A stretch of DNA of 64,000 nucleotides, from NCBI GenBank assembly GCA_947359465.1, contig OX375880.1:18298120-18362119 (forward strand), in the 5' to 3' direction. The position numbers and the translations under genes are program-made. Positions 44,419 through 55,242 of the stretch are shown piece by piece (position 1 is the first letter of the stretch; each line of letters opens with the position of its first letter). The DNA comes from Metellina segmentata. Its lineage: Eukaryota; Arthropoda; Arachnida; Araneae; Tetragnathidae. The notes under the pieces were generated by a model. It was not told where the DNA came from and ran no database searches. It saw only the letters and a list, made by a program, of their open reading frames with translations.

Positions 44419-44579
44419 CTACTAATAACTTCTGCAATCTGATGACTCGAGCATTTCAAGCCAAAACCACAACAAGGACAAGGTTTTGGTCTGGTCTGTT
44501 CATCTGTCTGTCTGTATGTGTGTGCCCTATACACGTCCACGCGGTTTAATACATAGTTCAAATGTTTTTAAAGCTTATG

Positions 44580-44877
44580 TGAATTCACTTATATTATTTA
44601 ATGATCCCGTATGTAACTTTATTTAAAATACAAATAAATATTAACTTTTTCTATCTTTTTAGTACTGCGTATAACACGGTTTTAGTTTCCTTATTACACG
44701 GAACGCAATCTCTACTTTTATACAATTCCCAAGTTTCGCCTACACGATTTCTATACAACGCGAACTACCCTATAGTACGGTTTCCATATAACACGGTACC
44801 AAATTGTTTGACCCCATGTATAGTACGGTTTCCTTATAACACGCTACCATTTGACCGTGTTATAAGAGGGTCACCTG
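44580..44877. mobile_element. Possible pogo/Tigger-type remnant
   Basis: Repeated TACGGTTTCCNTATAACACGG words (44641-44860). The right end, on the minus strand, reads CAGGTGACCCTCTTATAACACGG next to TA (44878-44879). The left end is not seen. Confidence 0.45.
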
Positions 44878-45117
44878 TACCACCTCCACAAGAAGCCACC
44901 ATTTGACATTCGATGAATTAACCTTTTCGCTGCGGAAGATAAACAATTGTTACCACTACAATTTTGTTTACACCGGCGGCATGGTATAGATCTGTGTATG
45001 ATGGATGTTTTCTAGCGGTTCCCTCCTTCTGTTCGGTACCCTATCCTGTCGACCTTGAGGTATGAACGCTTTGGGGGAAAGGCAGAAAGTCGCTCTGCTG
45101 CTTTCAGCAAGTTAATT

Positions 45118-45247
45118 CCAGCTCAGGTGTTGTCTCGTCATCTGACTGTAGTTCGAAATGACCTTTCAGGGGATTGATTCCGGACTGTCGTCAGTAGCTC
45201 GTTTTGTGTTGCACTAGTACGCCGTTAAACAAAAATTACCTTACCTT
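45118..45247 (+). mobile_element. SINE fragment, 3' half
   Basis: From GCCAGCTCAGG-like body to a TTACCTTACC tail, diverged; the head is missing. Confidence 0.75.
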
Positions 45248-45251
45248 ACCA

Positions 45252-45502
45252 CAGTAATGGTAATTTTTAATTAACGTCGTATTAGAGCAACACAATGGAC
45301 TATTGACGACGGTCCGGGATCAATCTCCCAAGGTAAAGACCCGAGGACAACACCACGTTATTTTGAACCTCGGTCAGATGACGAGGCAACACCTGAGAAC
45401 TGGCATCCCACTTTCCAAGCTTCCACACCAAGCCAACGTGACGACATTCGAGGCCACGACCGATTTAACATGCATCAGCCCCCCTTTGAGCATGACGGTC
45501 TT
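45252..45502 (-). mobile_element. SINE fragment, tail-to-tail with the previous copy
   Basis: Tail and body on the minus strand. The head is lost near 45500, where the hairpin cluster region begins. Confidence 0.75.
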
Positions 45503-45540
45503 CATGACAATGTATTCCTATCATGTAACCTTTCATCTTA

Positions 45541-45812
45541 CCGATCATGCCTCTTGGTGTCTGCACTCCTTTGGGAAACCAAAGGAACGGTGCCTCGAGG
45601 TAATGATCGAACTATGTAAATAGTATTGTATATTCTTCCTTCTACCAATCTTGCTTCTTGGTGTCCGCACTCCGATTAAGGAACGGAGTCTTGAAGTATT
45701 GATTGGATTCTATTATTATTGTTTATGTCCTTCTCTCTACCAGACTATCATCTTGGTGTCCGTATTCCACTTGGGATAAACAAAGGAGACGGAGTCTTGA
45801 GGCATTGTCTGG
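45541..45812. repeat. Three tandem imperfect hairpins with compensatory stem changes
   Basis: Units at 45541-45609, 45645-45706 and 45740-45812 share the core CTTGGTGTC and a GGAGTCTTGAGG-like 3' arm. Each folds back on itself: CGATCAT/ATGATCG closes unit 1, CCAATC/GATTGG unit 2 and CCAGAC/GTCTGG unit 3. In unit 1 the tip is CCTTTGG-GAAA-CCAAAGG. Hairpin length is 62-73 nt with about 95-104 nt from start to start. No open frame or known element explains them. They could be small-RNA precursors or a structured repeat. Confidence 0.6.
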
Positions 45813-46190
45813 ACTTTGCTATTCTTTCTATCAATATTATAAAGTGTTCCACCTTCCACTCCAAACCACTCAGAGCATCTTCCCCTCTTCGCATAACCCA
45901 TTGCCTTACAGTTCTACTGGCATATCACGAGTTCCACTACTGTCAAACCTGACTCAACCTGTTGCCTGGCACCTCCCTTATGTTCCCTACCAGATGGAAA
46001 AACTTTGATGAACTTAAAAACTATTAAGAACCTCATGAATTGATCCGGAGACAGAGGGCCTGCGGCCCATGAGCTCCGTCCACATCCACCCCCTTCCAGC
46101 AGTTGATCTTCCATCCGGGCTACCGCGGCTCCCTTACCTACGGTCATGCCTTTAAAAACTTAATCCCAACTGAAGGCGACAACGAAAAAT
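45813..46190. other. Unassigned spacer
   Basis: No recognised feature. Confidence 0.4.
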
Positions 46191-46195
46191 TGTAC

Positions 46196-46270
46196 AGAGT
46201 AGCCTAGTGGGTAGAGTCGCAGATTAGCAACCGTTGGCTTGCGAGTTCATAACTCGATCCAACCGAAGAT
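46196..46270 (+). mobile_element. Isolated tRNA-like SINE head (type II relative)
   Basis: GTAGCCTAGTGGGTAGAGTCGCAGATTAGCAACC...GCGAGTTCATAACTCGATCC resembles a tRNA half with box A and a disturbed box B, followed by non-SINE body sequence. It is too mutated to be a tRNA gene. Confidence 0.6.
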
Positions 46271-46429
46271 AGACGCATACGTGGGGGTAGAACGTGTTTT
46301 CTACCGGGACAGCTAAAAGCAGCTAAAAGACTGCGACATTTCCCTGCGTTAACTCAAATAAACAAACTCTGTAGAACGTGTTTCCCTGTCCATGTTCATT
46401 TATTGCTGAAAAACAAACTTTAGATTTTA

Positions 46430-46635
46430 AAATTGGGCTTCGAGGGGCACTTTTAGGACAACCTGTGTGTCAATTTCCATGGTTACAGATTGGTCGAAGA
46501 CATGAAAGAAATAGCTTATGTTTTCCGCAATGTTCTAAATTATAACATGTATGAAATTTGGTGTGGATTGGTCAAACGATGTAGACTTGTATAGAGAATA
46601 TATACACACACGCATACCCTTTTCTATTTATGTAG
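46430..46635 (+). mobile_element. Possible RTE-like LINE 3' end
   Basis: The text GTATGAAATTTGGTGTGGATTGGTCAAACGATGTAGACTTG followed by an ATACACACACGCATAC-rich end looks like an RTE/BovB-type 3' UTR. No coding part. Weak call. Confidence 0.35.
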
Positions 46636-47049
46636 ATTAACGGAGTTCTGGAGCAACACACACATAACGGGTTATTGACGAAGGTCCGGGATTAACCCCC
46701 GAAGGGAAAGATCCGAGGCCAACACCACGTAATATTGAACTCCGATTTGATGACGAGGCAACACCTGAGCTGGCATCCCAATTTTCAAACTTCCACACCA
46801 CGCCAGCGTGAGGACATTTGCGGCCCCGACAGATTTAACGTGCACCAGACCCCTTCGTAAACGACGGTCTTTAGTGGGATTCGAACTCGCAACCTTCCGT
46901 TTGCTAATCCAATGCTCTTCCAACCGGGTTACCCCGACAGATTTAACGTGCACCAACCCCCTTTGTAAACGACGGTCTTTAGTGGTATTCGAACACGCAA
47001 CCTTCCGTTTGCTAATCCAATGCTCTTCCAACCGGGTTACCACGGCCCC
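46632..47049 (-). mobile_element. SINE with duplicated type II head
   Basis: On the minus strand, two consecutive type II tRNA-like heads (GTAACCCGGTTGGAAGAGCATTGGATTAGCAAACGGAAGGTTGCG, boxes A and B present) are followed by one body and tail. The head unit is repeated with a 108-bp period (CCCCGACAGATTTAACGTGCACCA at 46824 and 46932). It overlaps long open frames on both strands that are not genes. Confidence 0.85.
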
Positions 47050-47123
47050 CCTTTTCTAGAAGGGGACTCAAACTAGGAGCCTCATGAACAGAGGGCCAGA
47101 ACGCTAACCTTGGTAGGTATGTG

Positions 47124-47382
47124 AATTTTCGCTGCATTGGAGCAACACAACGGGTTGTTGGCGATGGTTAGGATTGAAACCCGAGGACAACCTCACGTTG
47201 AGTTGGCGTGGAAGTTTGGAGAGTGGGGTGCCAGCTCAGGTAATGCTTCGTCATCTGACAGCGGTTCAAAATTACGAGGTGTTGTCCTAGGATCTTTCCC
47301 TTCAGGGGCTGATCCCGGACCGTCGTCAATAGCCCGTTGTGTTGCTATAGTACGACGTTAACTAAAAAAAATCACCAATTAC
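47124..47382. mobile_element. Two opposed SINE fragments
   Basis: A minus-strand tail fragment (about 47124-47196) abuts a plus-strand 3' half (about 47193-47382) that ends in an AATTACC tail. Confidence 0.75.
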
Positions 47383-47397
47383 CGAGGAAATTACCAA

Positions 47398-47955
47398 CTT
47401 CCTCATCATTTTTAATCAAGGTCAGATGAAGAGGTCACACTTGAGCTTGCATCCCACTCTCCGAACTTCCCGATCACAATTGCGTGAGCACATTCGAGTA
47501 CACGACAGATTTAAAGTGCAGCAGACCCCACGTACACGATTTGTTGAATTCGAACTCGCAACCCCCCGGTTGCAAATTCTTTACACTTCCAGCCGGTAAG
47601 GAGAGGTAATTTTAGTTATCGTCGTACTAGAGCTACACAACGGGCTATGGACGACGGTCCGGGATCAGCCCCTTAAGGGAAAGATCCGAGAACAACACCT
47701 CGTAATTTTGAACCACGGTCAGATCACGAAGCAACACCTGAGCTGGCACCCCACTCTCCGAGCTTCCACACCAACCCAACGTGAGGACTTTCGGCCACGA
47801 CAGTTTTAAGGTGCACCAGCCGCCTCTACACCATACGCTTACAAACATCCATGCCCGGACCCGTATTCGAGTCAGGAACCTTCCGATCTCGAGGCTAACA
47901 CCTTAACCACTGTACCGGTTGGTCGGCTCACTTCCAGTCGGATTACCGCTGCCAC
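47398..47955 (-). mobile_element. Type II SINE interrupted by a type I SINE
   Basis: The older type II copy runs 47398-47596 and resumes at about 47938. The younger insertion lies in its head region. Confidence 0.8.
47597..47928 (-). mobile_element. Full-length SINE (type I), nested
   Basis: Flanked by CACTTCCAGCCGG (47584-47596) and CACTTCCAGTCGG (47929-47941), a 13-bp duplication with one mismatch. Box B carries a change (GTATTCGAGTC on the minus strand). Confidence 0.9.
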
Positions 47956-47982
47956 AAATAATGGAAAAGTAGGCATGTAGGT

Positions 47983-48216
47983 ATTTTTATTAACGTCGCA
48001 CTAGAGCATCGCAATGGGCTATTGGTGAGGGGGTGAAAGAACCGAGGACAACAAGTAATTTTAAACGACGATTTTTTTTGACGATGCAACATCTGAACTT
48101 GAGATGGCACGCCACTCTCCAAACTTCCACTGCACGCCAACGTGAGGACATTTGAGGCCACGATGGATTAAACGTGCACCAGCCTTTTTTGTATAGGACG
48201 GTCTACCGCGGCCAAG
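47983..48216 (-). mobile_element. Type II SINE, diverged
   Basis: Tail (TTAACGTCGCACTAGAGC), body and part of the head (CGCGGTAGACCGTCC on minus). An eight-T run interrupts the body near 48070. Confidence 0.75.
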
Positions 48217-48474
48217 TAATGGAAAGGATCATCTTTTTGAAGGCAGGTACAATTTGAAAACTACTATTATACAGAATCGATATGAGACGACTGAACACAT
48301 TCCTGCACTGTTTAATGAACACGGATACAAATCTTTGATGTTATATTTTACCACTATTTCAGAAATATCATCAAAATGAAATTCATAAATTTATTTACTT
48401 AGCTGTTTTCTGGCTTGTCTTACATACCTAAGGATCAACTTTCGCAATTCTCCTAAAAGCTCTGTCAAAGGTCG
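48217..48474. other. AT-rich spacer
   Basis: Nothing recognised. Confidence 0.4.
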
Positions 48475-48479
48475 ACGTA

Positions 48480-49447
48480 TACACGGGGGCTAGAGCACGT
48501 TAAATCTATCAAGGCTCCAAATTAGTGATGCGACATCGACAGCAAAACATCGATGTTTTGAAACATCGATGTTCAAAATTAAAACATCGATATTTACAAT
48601 ACATCGTCCCGAAAACATCGATGTTTTTAAAATTCAGCGTATTTAAACTTTTTTCCCACATTTCTTAAAACTGGTTTAGCAACTAGTGATGCTACATCGA
48701 CAGCAAAACATCGATGTTTTTTAAAATTCAGTGTATTTAAACTTTATTCCCACATTTCTAAAAACTAATTTAGCAACTAGTAATGTTGTAGCGACAGCAA
48801 AACATTGATGTTTTGAAACTTCGATCTTCAAAATTAAAACATCGATGTTGATAATACATCGCCCCAAAACCATCGATGTTTTTAAAATTCAGTGTATTAT
48901 GTTGATAGTACATCGCTCCTAAACCATTAACCTTTTTAAAATTCTGTGTACTTAAACTTTTCCCCCCATTTCTTTAAACTGGTTTAGCAACTAGTGATGC
49001 GACATCGGCTCCAATAGATCGATGCTTTTTATAAAACATCAATGTTTTGAAAACATCGACATCGATGTCGCATCCCTACTTTTCAGACCCTTCACCCTTG
49101 GTCACTTTGGTCTAAAAGTATGTTCAATTTGCTGATTATGAAAATTATGCTACTTGATTATTTTTAAATTTTTGTAACGGTACTTTTTTCATTTAAAAAT
49201 AAAACATCGACAAGTATAAACATTGAAGTCACAAAAACATCGACTCCAATACATCGATGTTTTTTAAAAAACATCGCATCCCTACTCCAAATGTCCTCAC
49301 GTTTAGTAATGTGTAAGTTCGGAGAGTGGAATGGAATATGAGGTGTTGTCCACGTCCGAGGCTCATAATTATGAGGTGTTGGGATTGATCGTTAATCGAC
49401 TCCAATAGATCGATGTGTTTGTTGCTCCAGTGCGAAGTTAATGAACT
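48480..49447 (+). mobile_element. SINE split by a hAT MITE
   Basis: SINE body 48480-48522 (CTAGAGCACGTTAAATCTATCAAGGC) continues at 49285 (CTCCAAATGTCCTCACGT) to about 49447. The MITE 48523-49284 was inserted with duplication of CTCCAAAT. Confidence 0.85.
48523..49284. mobile_element. hAT-type MITE packed with ACATCGATGT palindromes
   Basis: 762 bp with inverted ends TAGTGATGCGA / TCGCATCCCTA and a perfect 8-bp duplication CTCCAAAT (48515-48522 and 49285-49292), the hAT hallmark. About nine exact ATCGATG sites occur. A unit starting AGTGATGYGACATCGACAGCAAAACATCGATG and ending CTGGTTTAGCAACT is repeated about four times internally. Confidence 0.92.
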
Positions 49448-50973
49448 ACCTACGGATCTACGTTGCTCTATTCATTTTTCATTTTTTCAGAAAGGCAACG
49501 AAAAGTTAATGTTTCACACAGAAAACAATATTTATGTGTCCAGAATTTTATATTATACAAACATGCAAAACTGTTCATAGGCAAAAAACGATTAATTCGT
49601 TTTTACACCTCTGTCAAGTTTTTTGAATATTTTATAGTAACAACTTGTTAAAATGTTACTGATTATTTGTACACACCTCTTGAAAAAAAAATCGTGCTTA
49701 TTAAATTTCAAACAAAAATGCACATTGTCTAGCTCTCTCATTGTCTATTATAATTATATTGTAAATTATATATTTATATTGTATATATAAAATTGTAGTT
49801 TAATTCCCAGATTTTTTTCATCAATTGCTTTACTTTTAATTCAAATAGAACCATTTGCCATTTTAAGCATATTATTTATACAAGATTTAAAATCTCTTTA
49901 TGCTGTTGTTATAGTTATTCGATAACAATATATATATATGATAAAAATTACTAGCTTAAGAAAAAAAATAATTTTGGACAGAAAAATTAATCGTGTTTAC
50001 GAATTTCAACATTTGTTCAAAATTGTTTACTAATGTAAAGGAGTATTTAAAGATATTTTTCCAGAAAAAAAACAAAAACATTTTTTTAATCTACAAATTT
50101 AATTGAGAAAATTCAATAAAAATTGATATTGAAATTAGTCATGTGTCAAATTAATAAAAATCTGTCTGATTATGTTATTTTTTGTCTTCAAAATATTTAC
50201 AAAATGATTAATTTCGGCCATATCTAAGAAAAAATTAATCATGATCTGTTTGTTTTGTTAATTTTCAACAGAGAGAGAGAAAGAGAGAAAACAAGATCTG
50301 GACAGCTCAATGACTTGAACACGAGTGTCTGCTATAAACATGACTGTCAACAAAACCGAAACATAATCACTTACCCAAGTTGCTAGGCAACTAATATGCT
50401 AATTTCCAAACAGGTAGACGTAAACACAGTTGCTCACCCCACTGTTTTACACAGAGCTTAATCAGTCGAAAAACAATGTACAGAAGTCATTTTTTCGTTT
50501 TCCGCAAAAAATTCTGTTACACAAAAGATATATTGCCCTTTCACTTGGAAATCTAAATTTAACATCATTAACTGTTTTTTGTCGCTTTTCGCAGTCGCAG
50601 CGCCATCTAGTGGCCTATTTACGCTCTAATAATTTTTTATAGAGGGCGTCCTGGTCAAGGGGTTGTCAAAAAATACAACAGAAGACGACTTCAATATTTC
50701 TAAGCGATTGTCCTAACCACTGTGGTCCTAACTTGAACGTGGAAATAAAAATTTTGGAACTTTGTTCTGCGTTTATGCTGTATTTGTAATTTTATAGCGT
50801 TGTGAATATTTTTTATTGCTTTCCTAAAATGTTTTATCTGCTATTTTTCTTTTCGAGTAATCCGTATCTTCCATTATGATAGTTATTGACAATTGGAAAT
50901 GAGAAATAATTATTTTTTTTTGCATTTGCTTGAAAATTAAAAGAAGTCTGTGTTCACAAAATCTTTTCTCAGG
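49448..50973. other. AT-rich sequence, no gene supported
   Basis: Includes a GA-rich run at about 50271-50296. Open frames (for example at 50430-50642) have no recognisable content. Confidence 0.4.
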
Positions 50974-51192
50974 TTTTTTTTTGTTAACGTCACACTGAGG
51001 CTACAGAGCGGGTTATTGGCGATGGTCCGGGATCAAACCCGAAGGAAAAGATTCGAGGACTTTACCACGTAATTTGGAACCACAGTCAGCTGACGAGACC
51101 ACATCTTAGATGGTACTTCACTCTTAAAAACTCCACACCACGCCTTTACGACAGATTTAACGTGCATCAGCCTCCTTAGAACACGATATTCC
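50974..51192 (-). mobile_element. SINE copy, old
   Basis: Tail and body, diverged (TTAACGTCACACTGAGGCTACAGAGCGGG). The head is missing. Confidence 0.75.
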
Positions 51193-51764
51193 TGTGTTCA
51201 TTCATGTCTACTGCTAGGAAACATTAACATTGTGAGAAAACGTAACTCCATTTTAACATTGCATTTCTATGCACACAATGTTAAAAAGTACGAATATTTA
51301 AGGATTGTTTGAACGAACTTAACTTCAATTAATAATTATTTCAAATAAAACGTATCTTTCATTTAAATCATATTAAGAAATACACAAGTTTTAGTCTCAA
51401 TAAAAGTACTTCCGGAAGTCTTTAATTTTTGCTTTGTTTTGACCAAAATCTTATATTTTGCTACACAAAAGAGCTAATTCGTCCGAAATTGCCTAAAATG
51501 GATTGCCAACTGCTACGAACATCCATGCCAATTATAGGATCTGATTCAACTGAATGGAATCCTGTTGATCTTTGGGCCAGAGATTGGCTACCAGTTTGTC
51601 AATGAATTTTTTCCTCATTTGGAGTATAAATAATTAAGCTTTATTTTTACGATATTAAATAGGCACGTGCATTTAATCAGCCTGATTTGAATCAAGTGAT
51701 AAGTGATCAAGTTTCCTTTCTTCATTGTGTTTGATAATATTTCAAACATGTACAGCAGTTAGGT
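51193..51764. other. AT-rich spacer
   Basis: Nothing recognised. Confidence 0.4.
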
Positions 51765-52010
51765 ATGCATTTAATTAACGTTACACTGGAACAACACGAC
51801 GGGCTAGTAGTGACCGGTCCAGGATCAATCCCCGAAAACAAAGGTCCGAGGACAACGTCTGAGCTAGCACCCCTTTTTTCTGAACTTAAATACCACGCCA
51901 ACGTGAGGACATGTGAGGCCACGACAGCAACAAATTGCGAAGCGTTGTCTTTTGATCTTTCCCTTCGGAATCGATCCCGGATTGATGCCAATGGCCCGTT
52001 ATGTAGCTTA
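51765..52010. mobile_element. Two opposed SINE fragments
   Basis: Minus-strand tail/body (51765-51938) followed by a plus-strand tail piece (about 51939-52010). Both are diverged. They lie just upstream of the Elongin-like gene start. Confidence 0.7.
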
Positions 52011-52328
52011 CTGAATGTAATCCTGTTATAACCAATCAATCGAATCTTTCAATACCAAGAAAGAATATCCTCTTGTATAAAAGGGAGCTTATACCACAGC
52101 CAAGTTCCTGATTAAAACGAAATATAAATTATATTACTAAATTTATCGATTTATTACAGACTTTCAAGTTCGGTTACAGTTAAGATTGTGGTCCAAAGGA
52201 CGTTGTTGAGCTTTTTTTAGTGTAAATTATAATGGTAAATTGCGTCATAGCGGTAATGTAATGTTTATTTGCTTTTGTTTGTGTTTTATTTATCTGGGCT
52301 GTTCGCTGTTTCTGATCTCTTTCGGAAG

Positions 52329-52439
52329 ATGGAAAAGCTTGAATTAGCTGTCTCTTCCAAGCCTAAAATGACTAACTTGAGAGATTTTATGAACTACTAT
52401 CAGAGAAAGATTGAGCTCAACATAGATGCTAATAAAGTG
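52329..52439 (+). CDS. Elongin A-like gene, first coding exon (partial gene)
   Basis: The only likely host protein gene. The ATG at 52329 opens 37 codons that end at a good splice donor (GTG|GTGAGT, intron from 52440) in phase 0. The exon encodes a short N-terminus with MTNLRDFMNYYQRKIELNID, similar in style to the start of the TFIIS-N/LW domain of Elongin A, a nuclear subunit of the Elongin complex that raises RNA polymerase II elongation rate and joins a ubiquitin ligase. The exon at 55243 continues in phase. A further in-frame ATG at codon 14 could be the start; the open frame extends upstream without another ATG. The assignment to Elongin A over MED26, TFIIS or other LW-domain proteins is inference. 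Confidence 0.6.
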
Positions 52440-53783
52440 GTGAGTACAATTTGGGATCATTTCTCGAATTTTCATGTTGGTATAAAATTGTTCGTATCTT
52501 CCAAGTTGTGGTATCGAAATTAATATAATTTAATCCATGCTATTTGGTTGGTTTCCATGTATCAGGAGTGTTTGTGAATGGATTTTATTTGTGTTTCTGA
52601 ACATTTGCACGTCAAGCGTCTAAGAATCTTGACAGTGTTGTGTGAGTTTTTTTAGCTCTACTTCGGTTGTTTGTTTACTTCTCTAGTTGTTTCTTATCAT
52701 GTGGAAAATTGTCCTAAAAGTCTACTCTTTTATCGAGAATGTGCGACTTAATTTTCTTTAAAATTACAGAAGGGCCTGAAGCAAATATTCGTCAGTGTAC
52801 ACTAATAACTTATTAAGTAATATTTTAAGTATCAATCTCTTCAGTAGATAAAAAAAAATCTAAAATATAACTTCAGTGTTAAAAATCGAAGTTTCTTAGT
52901 TGGTTTAAGTCTTTTTGTTTTATTAGTAGTAAACAAGTACTATTTTTGTGGGGTTGGGGTAAGAGTAATTTAAAGCAGGCCAAGGAAAAAAAAGGTATGA
53001 ATCAACATTTCTTTGCATCTGAGATTATGACAAAATCTTATTCTGTTTTCACATTGCAGATTCAATTTGACAATCTAAATAAATCCAAATCTGGGGGAAA
53101 ATGGTGAATAATATATTTTACACTTGTTCATTGTATAGCATTGAAAAACAGGCGGTCTTAATTTTAAGACTTCCGTGGCAAAGCGTTTTGTGTGCTTTTT
53201 GTTGCGAGTTGGGGCAGGCCTATTTTATTATGATTATGGCAACCTCAAGATTATTTTAATCTTATTAATTTTTATAAATCCTTGTCTTAGTTATTTCAGC
53301 ATTGGAAAATAAAATATTTTGCTAGAATTTATGCAATTTTTCATAACATTCATGATATATCCTGGTTCCACTTAACTTAAAACTAATAAATTATTTAACT
53401 TCTTTCACAAAATTTCAGTAGTTACAAAAATAAGTGGTGGATTTTTTGTTAAAAAAAGTTTTTTTTTCGTCAATGTTTTATTATTTTACACAAAGCCTAA
53501 GAAATTCCTTGGCGACACAAAAAGCAGGCTGAAAGCATTGCCACAAAAAGTGTATATCAAAGCTTTTTCTGAAAAACGTTGAAAGTCTTGGTGCATCAGT
53601 CGGGACCAGTGCAATTAACAAACGGTAGTCCCACTGGTTCTAGAGATGGTTCCAACGAAACAAATAATTTTGCTTAAAATCCTCATACAAAATGCTACAT
53701 AAGTGTTAGATTCAGTGTTTTATTGAGCAGCTGCTGTTTAATGTTGAAAATTTGGGGATTTTTTTAATCAAAAGTGGTTTTAC

Positions 53784-54480
53784 AGTACTAAGTCCCGAAT
53801 CTGGACATCCGATATCTGGAATTGTCCAAAATCCGGACATTTTGTTTAACTAGTGGTTTTTTTGTTTTCCTCGTTTTTTTTGTCTTTCCGACAATTTTTA
53901 AAGAATTAGAAGTTAAGCCTGACCTAATTGATAAAACAACGCAAAGTAGTGGACATTTTCAGAGTAAATACCATGCAAAATTTTTTTTATTTGCAAGTCA
54001 AATTTGTTGCATTGCATCAAAAAGGTTTTTTTCTTCAAATAAAATTATTCCTATTTTTTAACTGCTATTTTACAATTACAAACGCAAAATTTGCGAACGT
54101 GCAGGTGGGAACGCAAAATTTGCATGCGCGGGTAGGAACGTAAAATTCGCGTGCGTTTGGGTGAGAACGCACAATTTGCGTCCAATATCTGGAATTTTCC
54201 AAAATCCTGACATTTTGCTAACCAGTGTTTTTTTTGTTTTCTTCACTCGTTTCACATCTTTCCGACAATTTTTTAAAGAGCAAGGAGTTAAACCTGTGGA
54301 CCTAATTGATAAAATAACGTACATTTTCAGAGTAAATACCTTACAGAAAAATTAGAAGATTTGCAAGTAAAATTTTTTGCACTGTAATAAAAAGGTTTTT
54401 CCTTTTTGAAACATAATTCCTATTGATATATCTGCTATTTTACTATTATGAACACAACTTTCACGTGCACGCGGGTAGGT
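53784..54480 (+). repeat. Duplicated pogo-like repeat
   Basis: CAGTACTAAGTCCCGAATCTGGAC directly after TA (53782-53783) begins a unit of the kind seen at Tigger/pogo ends. The stretch from TCCGATATCTGGAATTGTCC (about 53807) to the TGCTATTTTACAATTA region recurs at about 54178-54450. No coding sequence and no right terminal repeat seen. Confidence 0.55.
54082..54180. repeat. Four-unit palindromic minisatellite
   Basis: Four copies of ACGCAAAATTTGCG-like palindromes at 54082, 54111, 54139 and 54168, i.e. a 28-29 bp period, separated by GTGCGNGGGTNGGA-type spacers. Confidence 0.8.
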
Positions 54481-55242
54481 AGATTAATTATTTTTTGTTA
54501 AGGCAACTGAACTAGATTGGATCAAGTCTATTTTATAACATTTTGAGATACATTGAGATAACTTTTTTTCATGTGTGTACTTTTCCTATTTACCGGTCTT
54601 TTCTTCTGGCATCTCTCGGGAGCCAAAGCAACTAGGGAAGATTCAAAGATTGAATTTAAAGGAGTTTGTGTGTGTGATTATCAGAGTTTGAACAGAAAAT
54701 GGACTTGATTAATTAAATTAATAATTTTCTAACGACAATATGCTGTTTATTTCCCAAATTATTTAACTGTAAGAGATCAAACAACTGTTGTGTTTAATGC
54801 ATTGAAAGGTCTATGTTAGCACAGCTCCAAACAAGAAGGCTGTTGACCTTAGGTTGGTCGACTTTTGAATAGGTGGTGTAATATAGTTGTCCGAGTTGTA
54901 TGTAAATAAACATGACAACACTGCCAAAATTATAAGTAGGCTTACGTTTATTTCACAGTAACCTTTTTAACAATATGCACATTCGGAGATTCGTATCCCT
55001 AGGTTGTGGGTGCTACAAAAAGTGAAATATACGGGATCTCCTCAAACAATCGGCTAAAATAAGCAACCAAAGACGGTTAGACCATCCCGATAGATGTTTT
55101 AGGATTTTGTGCCAGAGGTCAGTGGTGTTGACCTTTGGTCCCGAGCTGCTGCTAGGACGTTACGGTGTAAAAATTTTATTAGAATGTGTATGGATTTTTT
55201 GTATTTAATGAAGTGAAGTACAATCGTGATTTTGCTTTTCAG

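Larger units (their letters stand above)
43797..44476. repeat. Outer inverted repeat around a Tc1 element
   Basis: Arms of about 45 bp (43797-43840 and 44433-44476; TGTGGTTTTGG...CGAGTCATCAGATTGCA) face each other outside the TACCCT ends of the Tc1 element. Either the Tc1 element inserted at the centre of an older palindrome, or its true inverted repeats are longer than they seem. Confidence 0.7.
52440..55242 (+). other. Intron 1 of the Elongin-like gene
   Basis: 2803 bp from GTGAGT to TTTGCTTTTCAG. It contains a pogo-like repeat pair (53784-54480) and a palindromic minisatellite (54082-54180), otherwise AT-rich sequence. Confidence 0.6.

Noticed and set aside
44600..44880. piggyBac-type end
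   Set aside because: The ends lie next to TA, not TTAA, and the ACACGG words fit pogo/Tigger better.
46672..47059. Open frames of 123 aa (minus) and 83 aa (plus)
   Set aside because: They lie entirely in the SINE with duplicated type II head; the internal protein repeat is just the 108-bp head duplication.
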